This document shows positions 15,192-25,053 of a stretch of 35,851 nucleotides of DNA, piece by piece. The translations under genes and the position numbers were made by a program. The notes under the pieces are model-generated. The model had not been told where the DNA came from, searched no databases, and worked only from the letters and a program-made list of their open reading frames with translations. Position 1 is the stretch's first letter. Each line of letters starts with the position of its first letter. This DNA is from JAWLFI01 sp041685645 (GTDB lineage: Bacteria; Bacteroidota; Bacteroidia; Chitinophagales; Saprospiraceae), in contig JAWLFI010000004.1 in NCBI GenBank assembly GCA_041685645.1, positions 1-35,851 on the forward strand. Direction: 5' to 3'.

Positions 15192-18100
15192 ATGACGCTA
15201 AAGCACTCAGTGTTCTTCGCGGGAGTCCTCTATTTGATAGGAATTCACAGTACCACAGCATCGAATACACCCAAAAGTGTGTTACCCGTTGTTGATGGTT
15301 GGCTGCCTATGTTGATAGACACCTTGCCGCTTCGTGATCGCGAAGGGGATTTTCTCAATGATCCCAATAGAAACCCATTCGATTTATCAGATCCCTCCAA
15401 TGTGGAGAAGAAGGTAGAGTACGATCCGGAATCGGGGCGATACATTATATCTGAGCGCATTGGAGACGAGTATTTTCGAGCACCGACCAGTATGACTTTC
15501 AGCGAGTACATGGAATGGAAGTCCGAGGAACAGGAACGAGACTATTTTGCCCGTTTAGCGGGAGTTTCTACCGGCAAAAAAGAAGGAAAGGGGCTTAAGG
15601 ATCCCTTAGAGGAATACAGTCGCGGTGAGAATTTAGCTGACCGACTCTTTGGAGGGCGGGAAGTGAGTATTCAGCCTCAGGGAAATATTGACTTAATCTT
15701 TGGTGCGCGCTATCAGAATATTGAAAATCCAGCACTGCCTATACAACAGCAAAGACAGTTTTTGTTCGACTTCGATATGGATATTCGGCTGAATGTGACC
15801 GGACAAATTGGAGAAAAGTTGAGTCTGGCTACGAATTTCAATTCCAGAGCTCAGTTTGATTTTGAAAATCAATTGAAGTTGAAGTTTGATAGTGAACAAT
15901 TCAGCGAGGACGACATCCTGAAGAATATTGAGGCTGGAAACGTATCTTTACCCTTGCGGTCGAATTTGATTCAGGGGAGTCAGAGTTTATTTGGCATCAA
16001 AACGGAATTGCAATTCGGGCATTTGCGGTTAACGGCTATTGCTTCTCAGCAAAGAGGTCGCCAAAAAGAAATTACAGTTCAGGGAGGAAGTCAGGTTCAG
16101 GAGTTTGAGGTGCGAGCAGATGACTACGATGAAAACAGGCACTTCTTTTTGACTCATTTTAATCGTGATAATTACGAGGAGGCATTGGAGAATCTTCCGC
16201 AGATCAACTCTCTGTTTAAAGTGAATCGGATTGAAGTTTGGCGGACGAATATCCAAAATGAAACAGAGCGGTTGAGGGACGTAGTTGCCGTCGCTGACCT
16301 GGGCGAACCCGAGCGATTTGTCGTCAGAGATGCCGATCCATTCCGTCTCGATTTTTTCGATCCCGAGCTGCTTGCCATTGATGGTAAGACAGTACTCCCT
16401 GACAACCGATCGAATCGATTATACGATCTGATCGTAAATGATCCGGCCGCCTTGAAGTCTCCGACTACAATACCTACATTATCCAATAAGTTAAATTTAG
16501 AAACTGGCCGTGATTTTGAATTGAAACGAGCGCAAAGAATTCGGGAAAACGAATATACGCTGAATGAGCAGTTGGGAATCATTACTTTAAATAGTCCTTT
16601 GCGCCAGGAAGAAGTGCTGGCTGTGGCTATTGAATATGACTACAATGGGAAGACATATCGAATCGGCCAATTCTCAACTGAGGCCGAAAGTGATAGCACC
16701 CGGGTTATCGTCACTAAAATGTTGAAAACGGCAACTCCCGATGTGCGCAATGCCCTTTGGGATCTCATGATGAAAAACGTCTATAGTGTGGGCGCCTATC
16801 AGGTAGATCCCTCAACGTTCAATTTGGATATATACTTCGATGATCCGGGTGAGGGATTCAAACGGTTTTTACCGGAACCGGGGAACTTGGGTCGCCCATT
16901 ACTCCAATTGTTTAACCTGGATCAATTGAATGCGCAGGGGGATCCCCAGCCCGATGGGCGCTTTGATTTTGTTCCTGGGGTCACGATCAATACTCAGTTG
17001 GGTAAGGTGTTTTTTCCCGTATTGGAGCCCTTCGGTTCTTCTATGGAAGAATCTCTGGACGATCCTGCTACATTTAGAAAATACGAATATCAGGAACTCT
17101 ACGACTCTACGAAGTTCATTGCTCAAGAATATCAGGAGAAAAACAGATTTCTGCTTCGGGGGAAATTTGAGTCCTCAGTAACATCTGAAATTTCACTCGG
17201 AGCTTTCAATATTCCGGAGGGATCCGTCCGGGTATCTGCCGGGGGAGCCGTTTTGCGAGAGGGGATAGATTATGAGGTAGAGTATTCTATCGGACGTTTG
17301 CGCATCATCAATGACTCCTATCTGGCTTCCGGTGTGCCCATCAGTATTAGTTTTGAAGACCAATCCTTAGTTAGCTTTCAAAATAGGAATATGATGGGCT
17401 TGCGAGCCGATTATGAATTGAATGATAACATCATCCTGGGAGGTACCTATATGCACTTGTGGGAGCGCCCGATTACTCAGAAAGTAAACATTGGCGATGA
17501 TCCGATCAACAATCGCATTATCGGTCTGGATGCAAGTTATGACGCTGAAGCGCCCTGGCTGACCAAATGGGTAGATAAGATTCCGGGTTTGGAGACCAAA
17601 GCGCCATCTTCTATTTCTGCCTATATTGAAGGTGCTGCCCTGATTCCCGGGTTTTCAGGCGCAATTGATTTGGAAGATGATGAAGGAGGGTCCGTTTATA
17701 TCGATGACTTTGAGGGGACTGCTGCTCGAATAGATATTTCTCAGCCCTTAGACCGATGGAATTTGGCGAGTATTCCTCAGAATGACCGACAAAACAATAA
17801 TCCCTTATTTCCCGAATCGGAATTGAATGATGATAAATTGACCACGGTGAATCGAGCGCTGATCAATTGGTATCGGCTGGACAGAAATATCGGAGGGGCT
17901 CAGAACGATCCCTACACTCGAATCGTTGATCAAAACGAAATATTCCCCAATCGAACGATTCAGCCGGGATTGAATATTTTTCGCCCCATGGATATCACTT
18001 ATTATCCACAGCGCAGGGGACCTTATAATTACGATGTCCCCAACGGGACAGAGTATTCAGCGGGTATTGATGAGGCCGGACGCCTGCGTGACCCCGAGAG

Positions 18101-21100
18101 TCGGTGGGGTGGTATTATGCGCGGACTTTCGGTCAACGATTTTCAAGCGAGTAACATTGAGTACATTGAATTTTGGATGTTGAATCCCTTTATGGTGACG
18201 CCCAGTCAGGAACGACCGGCACGTGGCGGCTATTTGTATATAGATCTGGGGAATATTTCGGAGGATATCTTAAAAGACGGGCGAGCTGCTTTTGAAAACG
18301 GACTTCCGCGGCCCGGGCAACAAGTCGCTTTAGATACCACTAATTTGGGCGTAGTGCCTCAAACGGTACCTTTTGTCAATGCATTTGACAATGATCCCGC
18401 GGTTCGCGAAGCTCAGGATGTGGGTTTGGACGGAATGGGTGACCAGGGAGAGCGCGAATTTTTAGCGGACTATTTAGCTGAAGTTCAGGCAGGAGTGAGA
18501 GCCGATGTCTACGATGAGATTTTAGCAGACCCGGCGAACGACAATTTTATTCACTTTTTAGATGATACGCTGGGCGATAATATTCCCACTCTGGATCGAT
18601 ACTTGAAATTTAATCATGTGGAGGGCAACTCCCCCAACAATACCGGCAACGAGCGATTCGCAACCTCCTTCACCTTTTTGCCGACAACAGAGGACATCAA
18701 CCGCGACTTCACCTCAGATCGGATTGAAGGGTATTTCCAATATAAAATCCCCATTTTTAATGATGGGTCGAATCGCTTGCAATTGACGGAATATGTAACG
18801 GATAGTATTTCTACCCGAGGGGGCGGAGAAACCTGGTATCGATTTGTAGTTCCCATTCAGGAGTTTGAAAAGAAAGTGGGTGCGATTCAAGACTTTAGAA
18901 GCATTCGTTTTATGCGAATGTACCTCCATGGCTTTGATGAAAAGGTGACCATGCGATTTGCTACAATGGATTTGGTGCGCAACTCCTGGAGAAGATTTTT
19001 GCGGTCCAATTTATTATCGGAGCGCGGCCCAAGTATAGATCCCCCGGTAGACAACACTACTTTTAGCGTGAATCAGGTGGGGATAGAAGAAAACTCAGAG
19101 AAAATCCCGTACAATTATGTGATACCTCCGGGTATTCAGCGAGAGCAAAACTTTCAGGCCGCTTTTACCAATGCGTTTTTGAACGAATCTTCATTGGCGA
19201 TGGAGGTCTGTGAGCTGAAAGATGGCGATGCTCGAGCGGTGATCAAAAATGATCAGCGGGATTTGCGATTGTACGAGCGACTAAAAATGTTTATCCACGC
19301 AGAGAGTGACCAAATGCTTTCCCGTGGCGATGCGACAATATTCATCCGCATCGGAAGTGACTACTCTCGAAATTACTATGAGTATGAAATGCCTGTGACA
19401 ATGTCTCAAGAGATATCGACGACAGAACGCCGTGATCCCGAAGTCGTTTGGCCGGAAGAGAATGAGATTAACTTTGCATTGCAGCAATTGGTAGAACTCA
19501 AGAATGAGAGAAACGCCGGTAGTTTTCCAAACTCAGAATTATACTCCCAACCTTCCCCTGAGAATCCGGATCACAACATAAAAGTGCTGGGAAATCCCAA
19601 TCTGGGCTTTGTCAAGGGATTTATGATTGGGATTCGAAATTCTGACGATGGGGGAGGCCCCATTTGTCTCGAGGTTTGGGCAAATGAATTGCGAGCTACC
19701 GGCTTGGATAATAAAGGAGGAATGGCTGCTTTGGCTCGGGTGGATGCACAACTCGCAGACTTTGGAAATGTTTCTTTCTCAGGCACCTGGACAGGCATTG
19801 GCTGGGGGTCTATCGATCAAAAACTGCAAGAACGAGCAAGGCATTCTACCTTGCAATACGATATTGCGACCAATCTACAGCTCGGTCAACTACTGGGTGA
19901 AAACTCTCCTTTGAAGTTGCCTTTTTATGCTCAATTGTCCAATACCATTCGCTCACCTCAATTCGATCCTTATGATCTGGATATAGAACTCGACGACAAA
20001 TTACAGGCTTTTTCCAATCCTGACGATCGGGATTCCATTCGGCGGCAGGCTCAGGATCGAACCAAGATAACGAGTATCAACTTTACCAATGTGCGATACG
20101 ATCGCGGTGGTGGCGGTCCCGGTGGTGGCGGCATTGGCGGAATGGGCGGCGGCGGATCCGGCGGATCCGGTGGTGGCAACATGGGCGGCATGGGCGGCAT
20201 GGGCGGTGGCCGTGGTGGCTCCGGTGGCCCCCCTGGCGGGGGTGGGGGTAAAGGGAGACCTATGCCCTGGTCCATCGAAAACTTTAGCTTGAGTTATGCC
20301 TTTACAGAAACGGACCATACGGATCCATTAATTGAATTGGACAATACGCAAAATCACACGGCTTCTCTCAACTACCAGTTCGGCTATAAGCCACTGTATA
20401 TAGAACCATTTAAGAAGTTGATTAAAAATGATAAGTATCTGAAATTTATTTCGGAGATCCACCTGAATCCACTGCCCAATAGTTTTGGATTTAGTACTGT
20501 GATTGATCGATATTTTAACCAACGGAGGTATCGCTTTTCCAATCCCAAGTTTAGTACGTGGTACGACCGTCGATTTAGTTGGGATCGAACCTATACTATG
20601 AGTTGGGATATCACTCGATCCTTGCGTTTCAATTTTAATGCGACTCATTTTGCCATGATTGACGAATTGGATCAGGATGGAGTAAACTTTAGGGGAGATA
20701 CTGTAGGAGTAAAGGCCTCGGAATACCGATGGAACAACTTTAAGAATTTAGGACGACCGAAAAATTACGATCATAATATGGTCTTATCCTATAATGTTCC
20801 GCTTCGAAATTTCCCCTTTTTAGATTTCATTGATATTCGGGCACAGATTTCGGCAAATTACAATTGGGCTGCCGCGGCCATTAATGTAGATTCTTTGGGT
20901 AATGTGATTCAAAATGGTCAGCAAAGGCAAATCAATGCGACAGTTAATTTTGAGCGCCTTTACAATAAGTCGAAGTACTTCAAATCGCTCAACCAAATGG
21001 CCGGAGGTCGCGGTGGAAGAGGCGGTAGAGGTATGCAACGGCAAGGCCAACAAGGACCGCCGGGACGTCAAAAACAGGAAAATACCGGACCATCGACAAT

Positions 21101-22577
21101 AGAGAAACTACTGGTGCGACCGCTGATGAGCGTCCGCCGATTCCAATTCAATTGGTCGGAAAATTACACGAGTTCAATCCCGGGATTTATGCCGGAAACT
21201 CAATTCTTAGGCCTGTCTGAGGGTTTTGATGCTCCGGGCTGGGAATACATTATGGGCTTTCAGCCTACTCAGGATTTTCTTTTTGACGCAGCCGAGAACA
21301 AGGGATGGTTTACGGCCAGTCGATATCTGAGTCAGGAGGTAGTGTCCGGGGTTACTGAAAATTGGAATGCGGAACTAAATATTGAACCCTGGAATGACTT
21401 TCGCATCGATATTACTATGGAACGCTCCTTTAATCAAACCTCTACGGCTTTATTCAAGAATGTGGATGCACCGATTTCTGATCCATATACGGATTTTATG
21501 TCGGCCAATTATGCCTACAGTCCTAGAAATGACTACGGCTCCTATACGGTTTCATACATGGCCCTAAATACTTTGTTTACCGATGGGAATCAGGATTTAA
21601 TTACCTTGTTTAATCGCTTTGAAAATAATCGCCCCATTGTTTCCCGTCGACTCAACCCGGATGGTGACGATCACGATCGCGATCCCGATGTCTATAAAAA
21701 TGGTTTTGGGCGCAAGCAGCAGGATGTCTTGATCCCGGCATTTATATCAGCCTACAGTGGAGAAGATCCCGATAATGTGAACCTGGACATCTTCAATACC
21801 ACGCCCCGGCCAAATTGGACAGTCAATTGGAATGGACTGTCGAGGGTTTCCTTTCTACAGCCGATTTTCCGAAATATTCGCCTGTCTCATGCCTATAGTG
21901 GATCTATGACAGTGAATTCCTTTCAGCGAAATGCGGCATTTGATCCGGAGGCCGGTTTTGATGAGGAGGTGAATTTTGATGAACAGTCCAATTTATTTTC
22001 GGAATTTGTGATTCCCGAGGTGGTGATCGATGAGCGATTTAATCCGTTGATTGGAATAGATATTCAGACGCAGAACGACATTCAGATGAACTTCAAGATG
22101 AGTCGAGCGCGCAATCTGGCTTTGAGTTTTACGGATACCAAGTTGTTTGAGACAAATTCCTTTGAGTACACCTTTGGTTTAGGCTATACATTGGATAATG
22201 TGAGTATTGGCTTTTTGAATTTTGGAGGCTCATCGGACCGGGATCGCGGTAGACGAGGTCAGAGGGGGAATCAGGGTAGGAATACTCAGGGCCAAAGAGG
22301 CGGGGGAAATGATGTGGGAAATCGTCTGACGATCAATCTCAATTTTTCTTATCGTGACGATGTGACCTTTGCCTATGAAATTGACAATTCTTCAGAGCCC
22401 GTGCCGACGCGCGGTACAGAAGCGATTCAAATCAATCCCTCTGTGGATTACGATGTCAATAAAAACATTACCCTTCGATTGTTCTTGGATTACAATCGGA
22501 CGATTCCAAAGACGAGTTTAGCTTTTCCGATTACCAATGCGAGGGGCGGAATCAATGTGCGCTTTAACTTGAATTAA
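15192..22577 (+). CDS. sprA: SprA, type IX secretion outer-membrane translocon
   Basis: SprA (Sov in Porphyromonas) forms a giant outer-membrane beta-barrel that is the pore of the type IX secretion system, exporting folded proteins and, in gliding species, the surface adhesins. The 2461-residue length is typical of the family. A signal peptide covers about residues 1-23. Recognisable parts are the SprA N-terminal repeats with QPQGNIDLIFGARYQNIENP, SLATNFNSRAQFDFENQ and LIQGSQSLFGIKTELQFGHL, the family hallmark YIDDFEGTAARIDIS at about residue 835, and IEYIEFWMLNPF near 1000. The C-terminal half is rich in alternating beta-strand sequence and ends FNLN. Three low-complexity inserts rich in Gly and Arg occur at about 1638-1690, 1937-1965 and 2349-2376. 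It has its own promoter after ruvA. No other T9SS gene (gldK-N, porU, porV) is in the window. Confidence 0.97.
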   Translation: MTLKHSVFFAGVLYLIGIHSTTASNTPKSVLPVVDGWLPMLIDTLPLRDREGDFLNDPNRNPFDLSDPSNVEKKVEYDPESGRYIISERIGDEYFRAPTSMTFSEYMEWKSEEQERDYFARLAGVSTGKKEGKGLKDPLEEYSRGENLADRLFGGREVSIQPQGNIDLIFGARYQNIENPALPIQQQRQFLFDFDMDIRLNVTGQIGEKLSLATNFNSRAQFDFENQLKLKFDSEQFSEDDILKNIEAGNVSLPLRSNLIQGSQSLFGIKTELQFGHLRLTAIASQQRGRQKEITVQGGSQVQEFEVRADDYDENRHFFLTHFNRDNYEEALENLPQINSLFKVNRIEVWRTNIQNETERLRDVVAVADLGEPERFVVRDADPFRLDFFDPELLAIDGKTVLPDNRSNRLYDLIVNDPAALKSPTTIPTLSNKLNLETGRDFELKRAQRIRENEYTLNEQLGIITLNSPLRQEEVLAVAIEYDYNGKTYRIGQFSTEAESDSTRVIVTKMLKTATPDVRNALWDLMMKNVYSVGAYQVDPSTFNLDIYFDDPGEGFKRFLPEPGNLGRPLLQLFNLDQLNAQGDPQPDGRFDFVPGVTINTQLGKVFFPVLEPFGSSMEESLDDPATFRKYEYQELYDSTKFIAQEYQEKNRFLLRGKFESSVTSEISLGAFNIPEGSVRVSAGGAVLREGIDYEVEYSIGRLRIINDSYLASGVPISISFEDQSLVSFQNRNMMGLRADYELNDNIILGGTYMHLWERPITQKVNIGDDPINNRIIGLDASYDAEAPWLTKWVDKIPGLETKAPSSISAYIEGAALIPGFSGAIDLEDDEGGSVYIDDFEGTAARIDISQPLDRWNLASIPQNDRQNNNPLFPESELNDDKLTTVNRALINWYRLDRNIGGAQNDPYTRIVDQNEIFPNRTIQPGLNIFRPMDITYYPQRRGPYNYDVPNGTEYSAGIDEAGRLRDPESRWGGIMRGLSVNDFQASNIEYIEFWMLNPFMVTPSQERPARGGYLYIDLGNISEDILKDGRAAFENGLPRPGQQVALDTTNLGVVPQTVPFVNAFDNDPAVREAQDVGLDGMGDQGEREFLADYLAEVQAGVRADVYDEILADPANDNFIHFLDDTLGDNIPTLDRYLKFNHVEGNSPNNTGNERFATSFTFLPTTEDINRDFTSDRIEGYFQYKIPIFNDGSNRLQLTEYVTDSISTRGGGETWYRFVVPIQEFEKKVGAIQDFRSIRFMRMYLHGFDEKVTMRFATMDLVRNSWRRFLRSNLLSERGPSIDPPVDNTTFSVNQVGIEENSEKIPYNYVIPPGIQREQNFQAAFTNAFLNESSLAMEVCELKDGDARAVIKNDQRDLRLYERLKMFIHAESDQMLSRGDATIFIRIGSDYSRNYYEYEMPVTMSQEISTTERRDPEVVWPEENEINFALQQLVELKNERNAGSFPNSELYSQPSPENPDHNIKVLGNPNLGFVKGFMIGIRNSDDGGGPICLEVWANELRATGLDNKGGMAALARVDAQLADFGNVSFSGTWTGIGWGSIDQKLQERARHSTLQYDIATNLQLGQLLGENSPLKLPFYAQLSNTIRSPQFDPYDLDIELDDKLQAFSNPDDRDSIRRQAQDRTKITSINFTNVRYDRGGGGPGGGGIGGMGGGGSGGSGGGNMGGMGGMGGGRGGSGGPPGGGGGKGRPMPWSIENFSLSYAFTETDHTDPLIELDNTQNHTASLNYQFGYKPLYIEPFKKLIKNDKYLKFISEIHLNPLPNSFGFSTVIDRYFNQRRYRFSNPKFSTWYDRRFSWDRTYTMSWDITRSLRFNFNATHFAMIDELDQDGVNFRGDTVGVKASEYRWNNFKNLGRPKNYDHNMVLSYNVPLRNFPFLDFIDIRAQISANYNWAAAAINVDSLGNVIQNGQQRQINATVNFERLYNKSKYFKSLNQMAGGRGGRGGRGMQRQGQQGPPGRQKQENTGPSTIEKLLVRPLMSVRRFQFNWSENYTSSIPGFMPETQFLGLSEGFDAPGWEYIMGFQPTQDFLFDAAENKGWFTASRYLSQEVVSGVTENWNAELNIEPWNDFRIDITMERSFNQTSTALFKNVDAPISDPYTDFMSANYAYSPRNDYGSYTVSYMALNTLFTDGNQDLITLFNRFENNRPIVSRRLNPDGDDHDRDPDVYKNGFGRKQQDVLIPAFISAYSGEDPDNVNLDIFNTTPRPNWTVNWNGLSRVSFLQPIFRNIRLSHAYSGSMTVNSFQRNAAFDPEAGFDEEVNFDEQSNLFSEFVIPEVVIDERFNPLIGIDIQTQNDIQMNFKMSRARNLALSFTDTKLFETNSFEYTFGLGYTLDNVSIGFLNFGGSSDRDRGRRGQRGNQGRNTQGQRGGGNDVGNRLTINLNFSYRDDVTFAYEIDNSSEPVPTRGTEAIQINPSVDYDVNKNITLRLFLDYNRTIPKTSLAFPITNARGGINVRFNLN
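20103..20261 (+). repeat. Glycine-rich low-complexity tract inside sprA
   Basis: This in-frame segment codes for about 50 residues that are almost only Gly with Met, Ser, Pro and Arg, including a tandem ATGGGCGGC array (the GGM repeat). GC content and base skew differ sharply from the flanking gene. It sits between predicted barrel strands and probably forms a flexible, exposed loop; expansion by slippage is likely. Confidence 0.85.
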
Positions 22578-22842
22578 GCGGTGGGGTAGCATCCGGAGAT
22601 GAGCGGGTACGGTGGAACGAAATCAAATGCGTGAGGTGCCTGGAGGGCTGGGTGCCGCCTTCGGCGGTACGGAGCGTCCCGAGGCCGCCTCCCCGCAAGG
22701 TAGGAGGCGGCTCGAGGATAAAAGACGCGAACCCCGGAAGGGACCGACCCCCAACCATTCCTGAGCGAAGTCGAAGGATGGTTGGGGGGCACGCCCAAAA
22801 AATTGAAAAAGAGGAATAGGAAAGTGATATGAAGCAAGAATT
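22578..22842. other. GC-rich hairpin region between sprA and the histidine kinase gene
   Basis: No gene is supported in these 265 bp. The stretch holds TGCCGCCTTCGGCGGTA-type and GAGGCCGCCTCC/GGAGGCGGCTC inverted repeats (about 22650-22715) and a strong hairpin at 22748-22788. The composition is much richer in GC than the flanking genes. No promoter of the TAnnTTTG type was found ahead of the kinase gene. Confidence 0.5.
22748..22788. repeat. REP-like hairpin with GAGCGAAGTCGAAGG core
   Basis: CCCCCAACCAT (22748-22758) pairs exactly with ATGGTTGGGGG (22778-22788), and the 19-nt interior includes CTGAGCGAAGTCGAAGG. I recall closely similar TTCGACTTCGCTCAG cores as dispersed intergenic repeats in many Bacteroidota; no second copy with the same arms is visible in the window. 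Its location after sprA suggests a role in ending or protecting that transcript, unproven. Confidence 0.6.
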
Positions 22843-24297
22843 ATGAAACGCTGGGCGATCAACTGGATCATTGGGGTGATGTCTCTGGCATTAGTTGGGA
22901 TTATTGCGATACAAGCTTATTGGCTGTGGTTTTCTATTCAGCTGAATGAACGAAAATTTGATCAAAATGTAGCGGAGGCATTGTTTTCTTTAAAGGAAGA
23001 GATAGAGGACGTGTTTAAGAATGAAGAAAGTGCTTATAGCGGTTCGGATCGGGTTCGGCAGCAGCGGAGTTCGGGTTTTTTGCGGACGGACTATTTTTTT
23101 GGACGGAATTTGCTCGATTCCAACTATGTGCCCGGACAGTATTTAGAGCAGCAGCGGCTCAAGGATATAGGGGACGTTTTTTCTCTATTGCAGTCCTATC
23201 CCATCGAAGATTTATTGGATCCGCAGCGATTGAATGACGGCTTAGAACAGAAATTGAGAAATCGCGGGGTAAGTGCTCGTTTTATCAGTGGAGTGTATTC
23301 TTACCACAAGTCTGGAATGGTGATTTACGATGGGCATTACGTATCGATTTCTGAGGGTGAGACAAAGGCCAGTGATCCGGAAATTGAATTGCCGGATCGG
23401 TATAAAATGAGTGATGCGCAGTACAAAATAGATCTTTTTTCATCTGCATTGGGTGCCTCGGGGCAGTTGCGACTGTATTTTCCCAATCGGACGCGCGTGC
23501 TGTGGCAGGATTCCTGGTTGATACTGGCGGCGTCACTTTTCTTTACCTTTCTGATTTTATTTGCTTTTTCCTATACGGTCTATGTGATTTTTAGGCAGAA
23601 GAAGGTGAGTGAAATGAAGAATGACTTCATCAATAATATGACTCACGAATTCAAAACGCCGATAGCTACGATATCTTTGGCGACGGATTCTCTGACGAGT
23701 GACCAGGTGATTGGGCATGCGGATAAGGTAAAGCGCTTTGCCCGGGTCATTACTCAAGAAAATCAAAGAATGCTGAATCAAGTGGAAAAGGTGCTGCAAA
23801 TGGCTTTGATCGATAGCAGGGACTTTAGTTTGCAAATGACAGAAGTGAAACTTCATCCCTTAATCGATCAGGCCGTGGATTACATCCGGTTACAGCTTGA
23901 AAAAAGGGGAGGTACGATCGAGACGCGCTATCGGGCCGCTCAGGATAAAATCCGGGCTGACGAAACTCACATCAATAATATCATACACAATTTGCTCGAT
24001 AATGCGAACAAATACTCTCCTGAATCGCCCTATATCCGCGTAGAAACGGACAATGTGAGTGATGGAATAGAGATTCGCGTGATCGATCAGGGGATGGGGA
24101 TGACAGTTGAGGCGAAAAAGCAGATTTTCGATAAGTTCTACCGAGTGCATACCGGAAATCTGCACGATGTGAAGGGATTTGGACTGGGATTGAGTTATGT
24201 CAAAGCCATCGTCACCGCACATGGAGGGAATATCCGGGTGGAAAGTGAGCCCGGACGGGGGAGTACTTTTATCGTACACTTGCCTTATAATATGTAA
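22843..24297 (+). CDS. rprX: Sensor histidine kinase, RprX-like
   Basis: A 484-residue membrane sensor kinase. Two membrane helices (about residues 9-31 and 225-250) bracket an extracytoplasmic sensing region of about 190 residues with no recognised fold. The HisKA domain has MTHEFKTPIATI with the phosphoacceptor H268. The ATP-binding domain shows HNLLDNANKYSPE (N-box), DQGMGMT (G1), FYRVHTGNLHDVKGFGLGLSYVKAI (F and G2 boxes; two motifs here). The layout and partner resemble RprX of Bacteroides; the symbol is by similarity and could be a paralogue. It is co-oriented with the response regulator 39 nt downstream. The signal is unknown. Confidence 0.9.
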   Translation: MKRWAINWIIGVMSLALVGIIAIQAYWLWFSIQLNERKFDQNVAEALFSLKEEIEDVFKNEESAYSGSDRVRQQRSSGFLRTDYFFGRNLLDSNYVPGQYLEQQRLKDIGDVFSLLQSYPIEDLLDPQRLNDGLEQKLRNRGVSARFISGVYSYHKSGMVIYDGHYVSISEGETKASDPEIELPDRYKMSDAQYKIDLFSSALGASGQLRLYFPNRTRVLWQDSWLILAASLFFTFLILFAFSYTVYVIFRQKKVSEMKNDFINNMTHEFKTPIATISLATDSLTSDQVIGHADKVKRFARVITQENQRMLNQVEKVLQMALIDSRDFSLQMTEVKLHPLIDQAVDYIRLQLEKRGGTIETRYRAAQDKIRADETHINNIIHNLLDNANKYSPESPYIRVETDNVSDGIEIRVIDQGMGMTVEAKKQIFDKFYRVHTGNLHDVKGFGLGLSYVKAIVTAHGGNIRVESEPGRGSTFIVHLPYNM

Positions 24298-24336
24298 GCT
24301 ATGAAAGACAATACTATCAACGCATAAAACTTAAAT

Positions 24337-25053
24337 ATGGAAGAGACAAATGCAAAAGTGCTTCTTTGTGAAGACGATGAAAATTTTGGTGACGTACTGC
24401 GCTCTTATTTGGAGATGAATGACTTCGACGTTCAGTTAGAGGTAGACGGAGCCAAGGGTTGGAATGCCTTTCAGAACGGAAGCTTTGACGCGTGTATTCT
24501 GGATGTCATGATGCCAAAGAAGGATGGATTTACGCTGGCGAAAGAGATTCGAAAAAAGGATGCGGATATCCCAATTATTTTTCTGACCGCCAAGACGATG
24601 AAAGAGGATATTTTGGAGGGCTTTAAGTCCGGAGCCGATGATTATATCACTAAGCCGTTTAGCTCTGAAGAACTCTTGATGCGGATTCGCGCCATTTTGA
24701 AGCGAAGCTCTCGAAAGCGCGACAGTAAGCCGAACTCGAAGTACAGTTTTGGTGAATTTAGCTTCAATTACCCATTGCGTACATTGCAATTTAAAGATGA
24801 AGAGGAGCAGAAGTTGTCCCCTAAAGAAGCTCAATTGCTGCAATTGCTCGCACACAACAAAAACGAAGTAGTGGAACGCTCCTATGCTCTGGAAAAGATT
24901 TGGGGGGAGGACAGTTACTTTACGGCGCGATCCATGGACGTGTTTATCGCCAAGCTCCGAAAATATTTGAAGGTCGATGAAAATGTGGAGATCGTGAATA
25001 TTCACGGAAATGGCTTCCAGTTGCTCACCAAAGGGGCGGACTCAATTGATTAA
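24337..25053 (+). CDS. rprY: OmpR-family response regulator, RprY-like
   Basis: A 238-residue DNA-binding response regulator. The receiver domain (about residues 7-122) has the acidic pocket LCEDDEN, the phosphoacceptor D56 in CILDVMMPKKDGF, T/S in FLTAKT and the lysine in YITKPF. A winged-helix OmpR/PhoB-type domain (about 140-235) with SPKEAQLLQLLAHNKNE and ARSMDVFIAKLRKYL binds DNA. The receiver closely follows Bacteroides RprY by eye. It pairs with the kinase just upstream. Its last 12 nt overlap the convergent end of radA, and no terminator lies between them, so both transcripts must run into the opposing gene. Confidence 0.93.
   Translation: MEETNAKVLLCEDDENFGDVLRSYLEMNDFDVQLEVDGAKGWNAFQNGSFDACILDVMMPKKDGFTLAKEIRKKDADIPIIFLTAKTMKEDILEGFKSGADDYITKPFSSEELLMRIRAILKRSSRKRDSKPNSKYSFGEFSFNYPLRTLQFKDEEEQKLSPKEAQLLQLLAHNKNEVVERSYALEKIWGEDSYFTARSMDVFIAKLRKYLKVDENVEIVNIHGNGFQLLTKGADSID

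Noticed and set aside
20001..20318. Pro/Ala-rich minus-strand frames opposite the Gly-rich tract of sprA
   Set aside because: They are mirror images of the GGN codon array and have no separate start signals or homology.
15192..22577. Frameshift or gene split within sprA
   Set aside because: The frame is open for all 2461 codons and family landmarks occur in the expected order.
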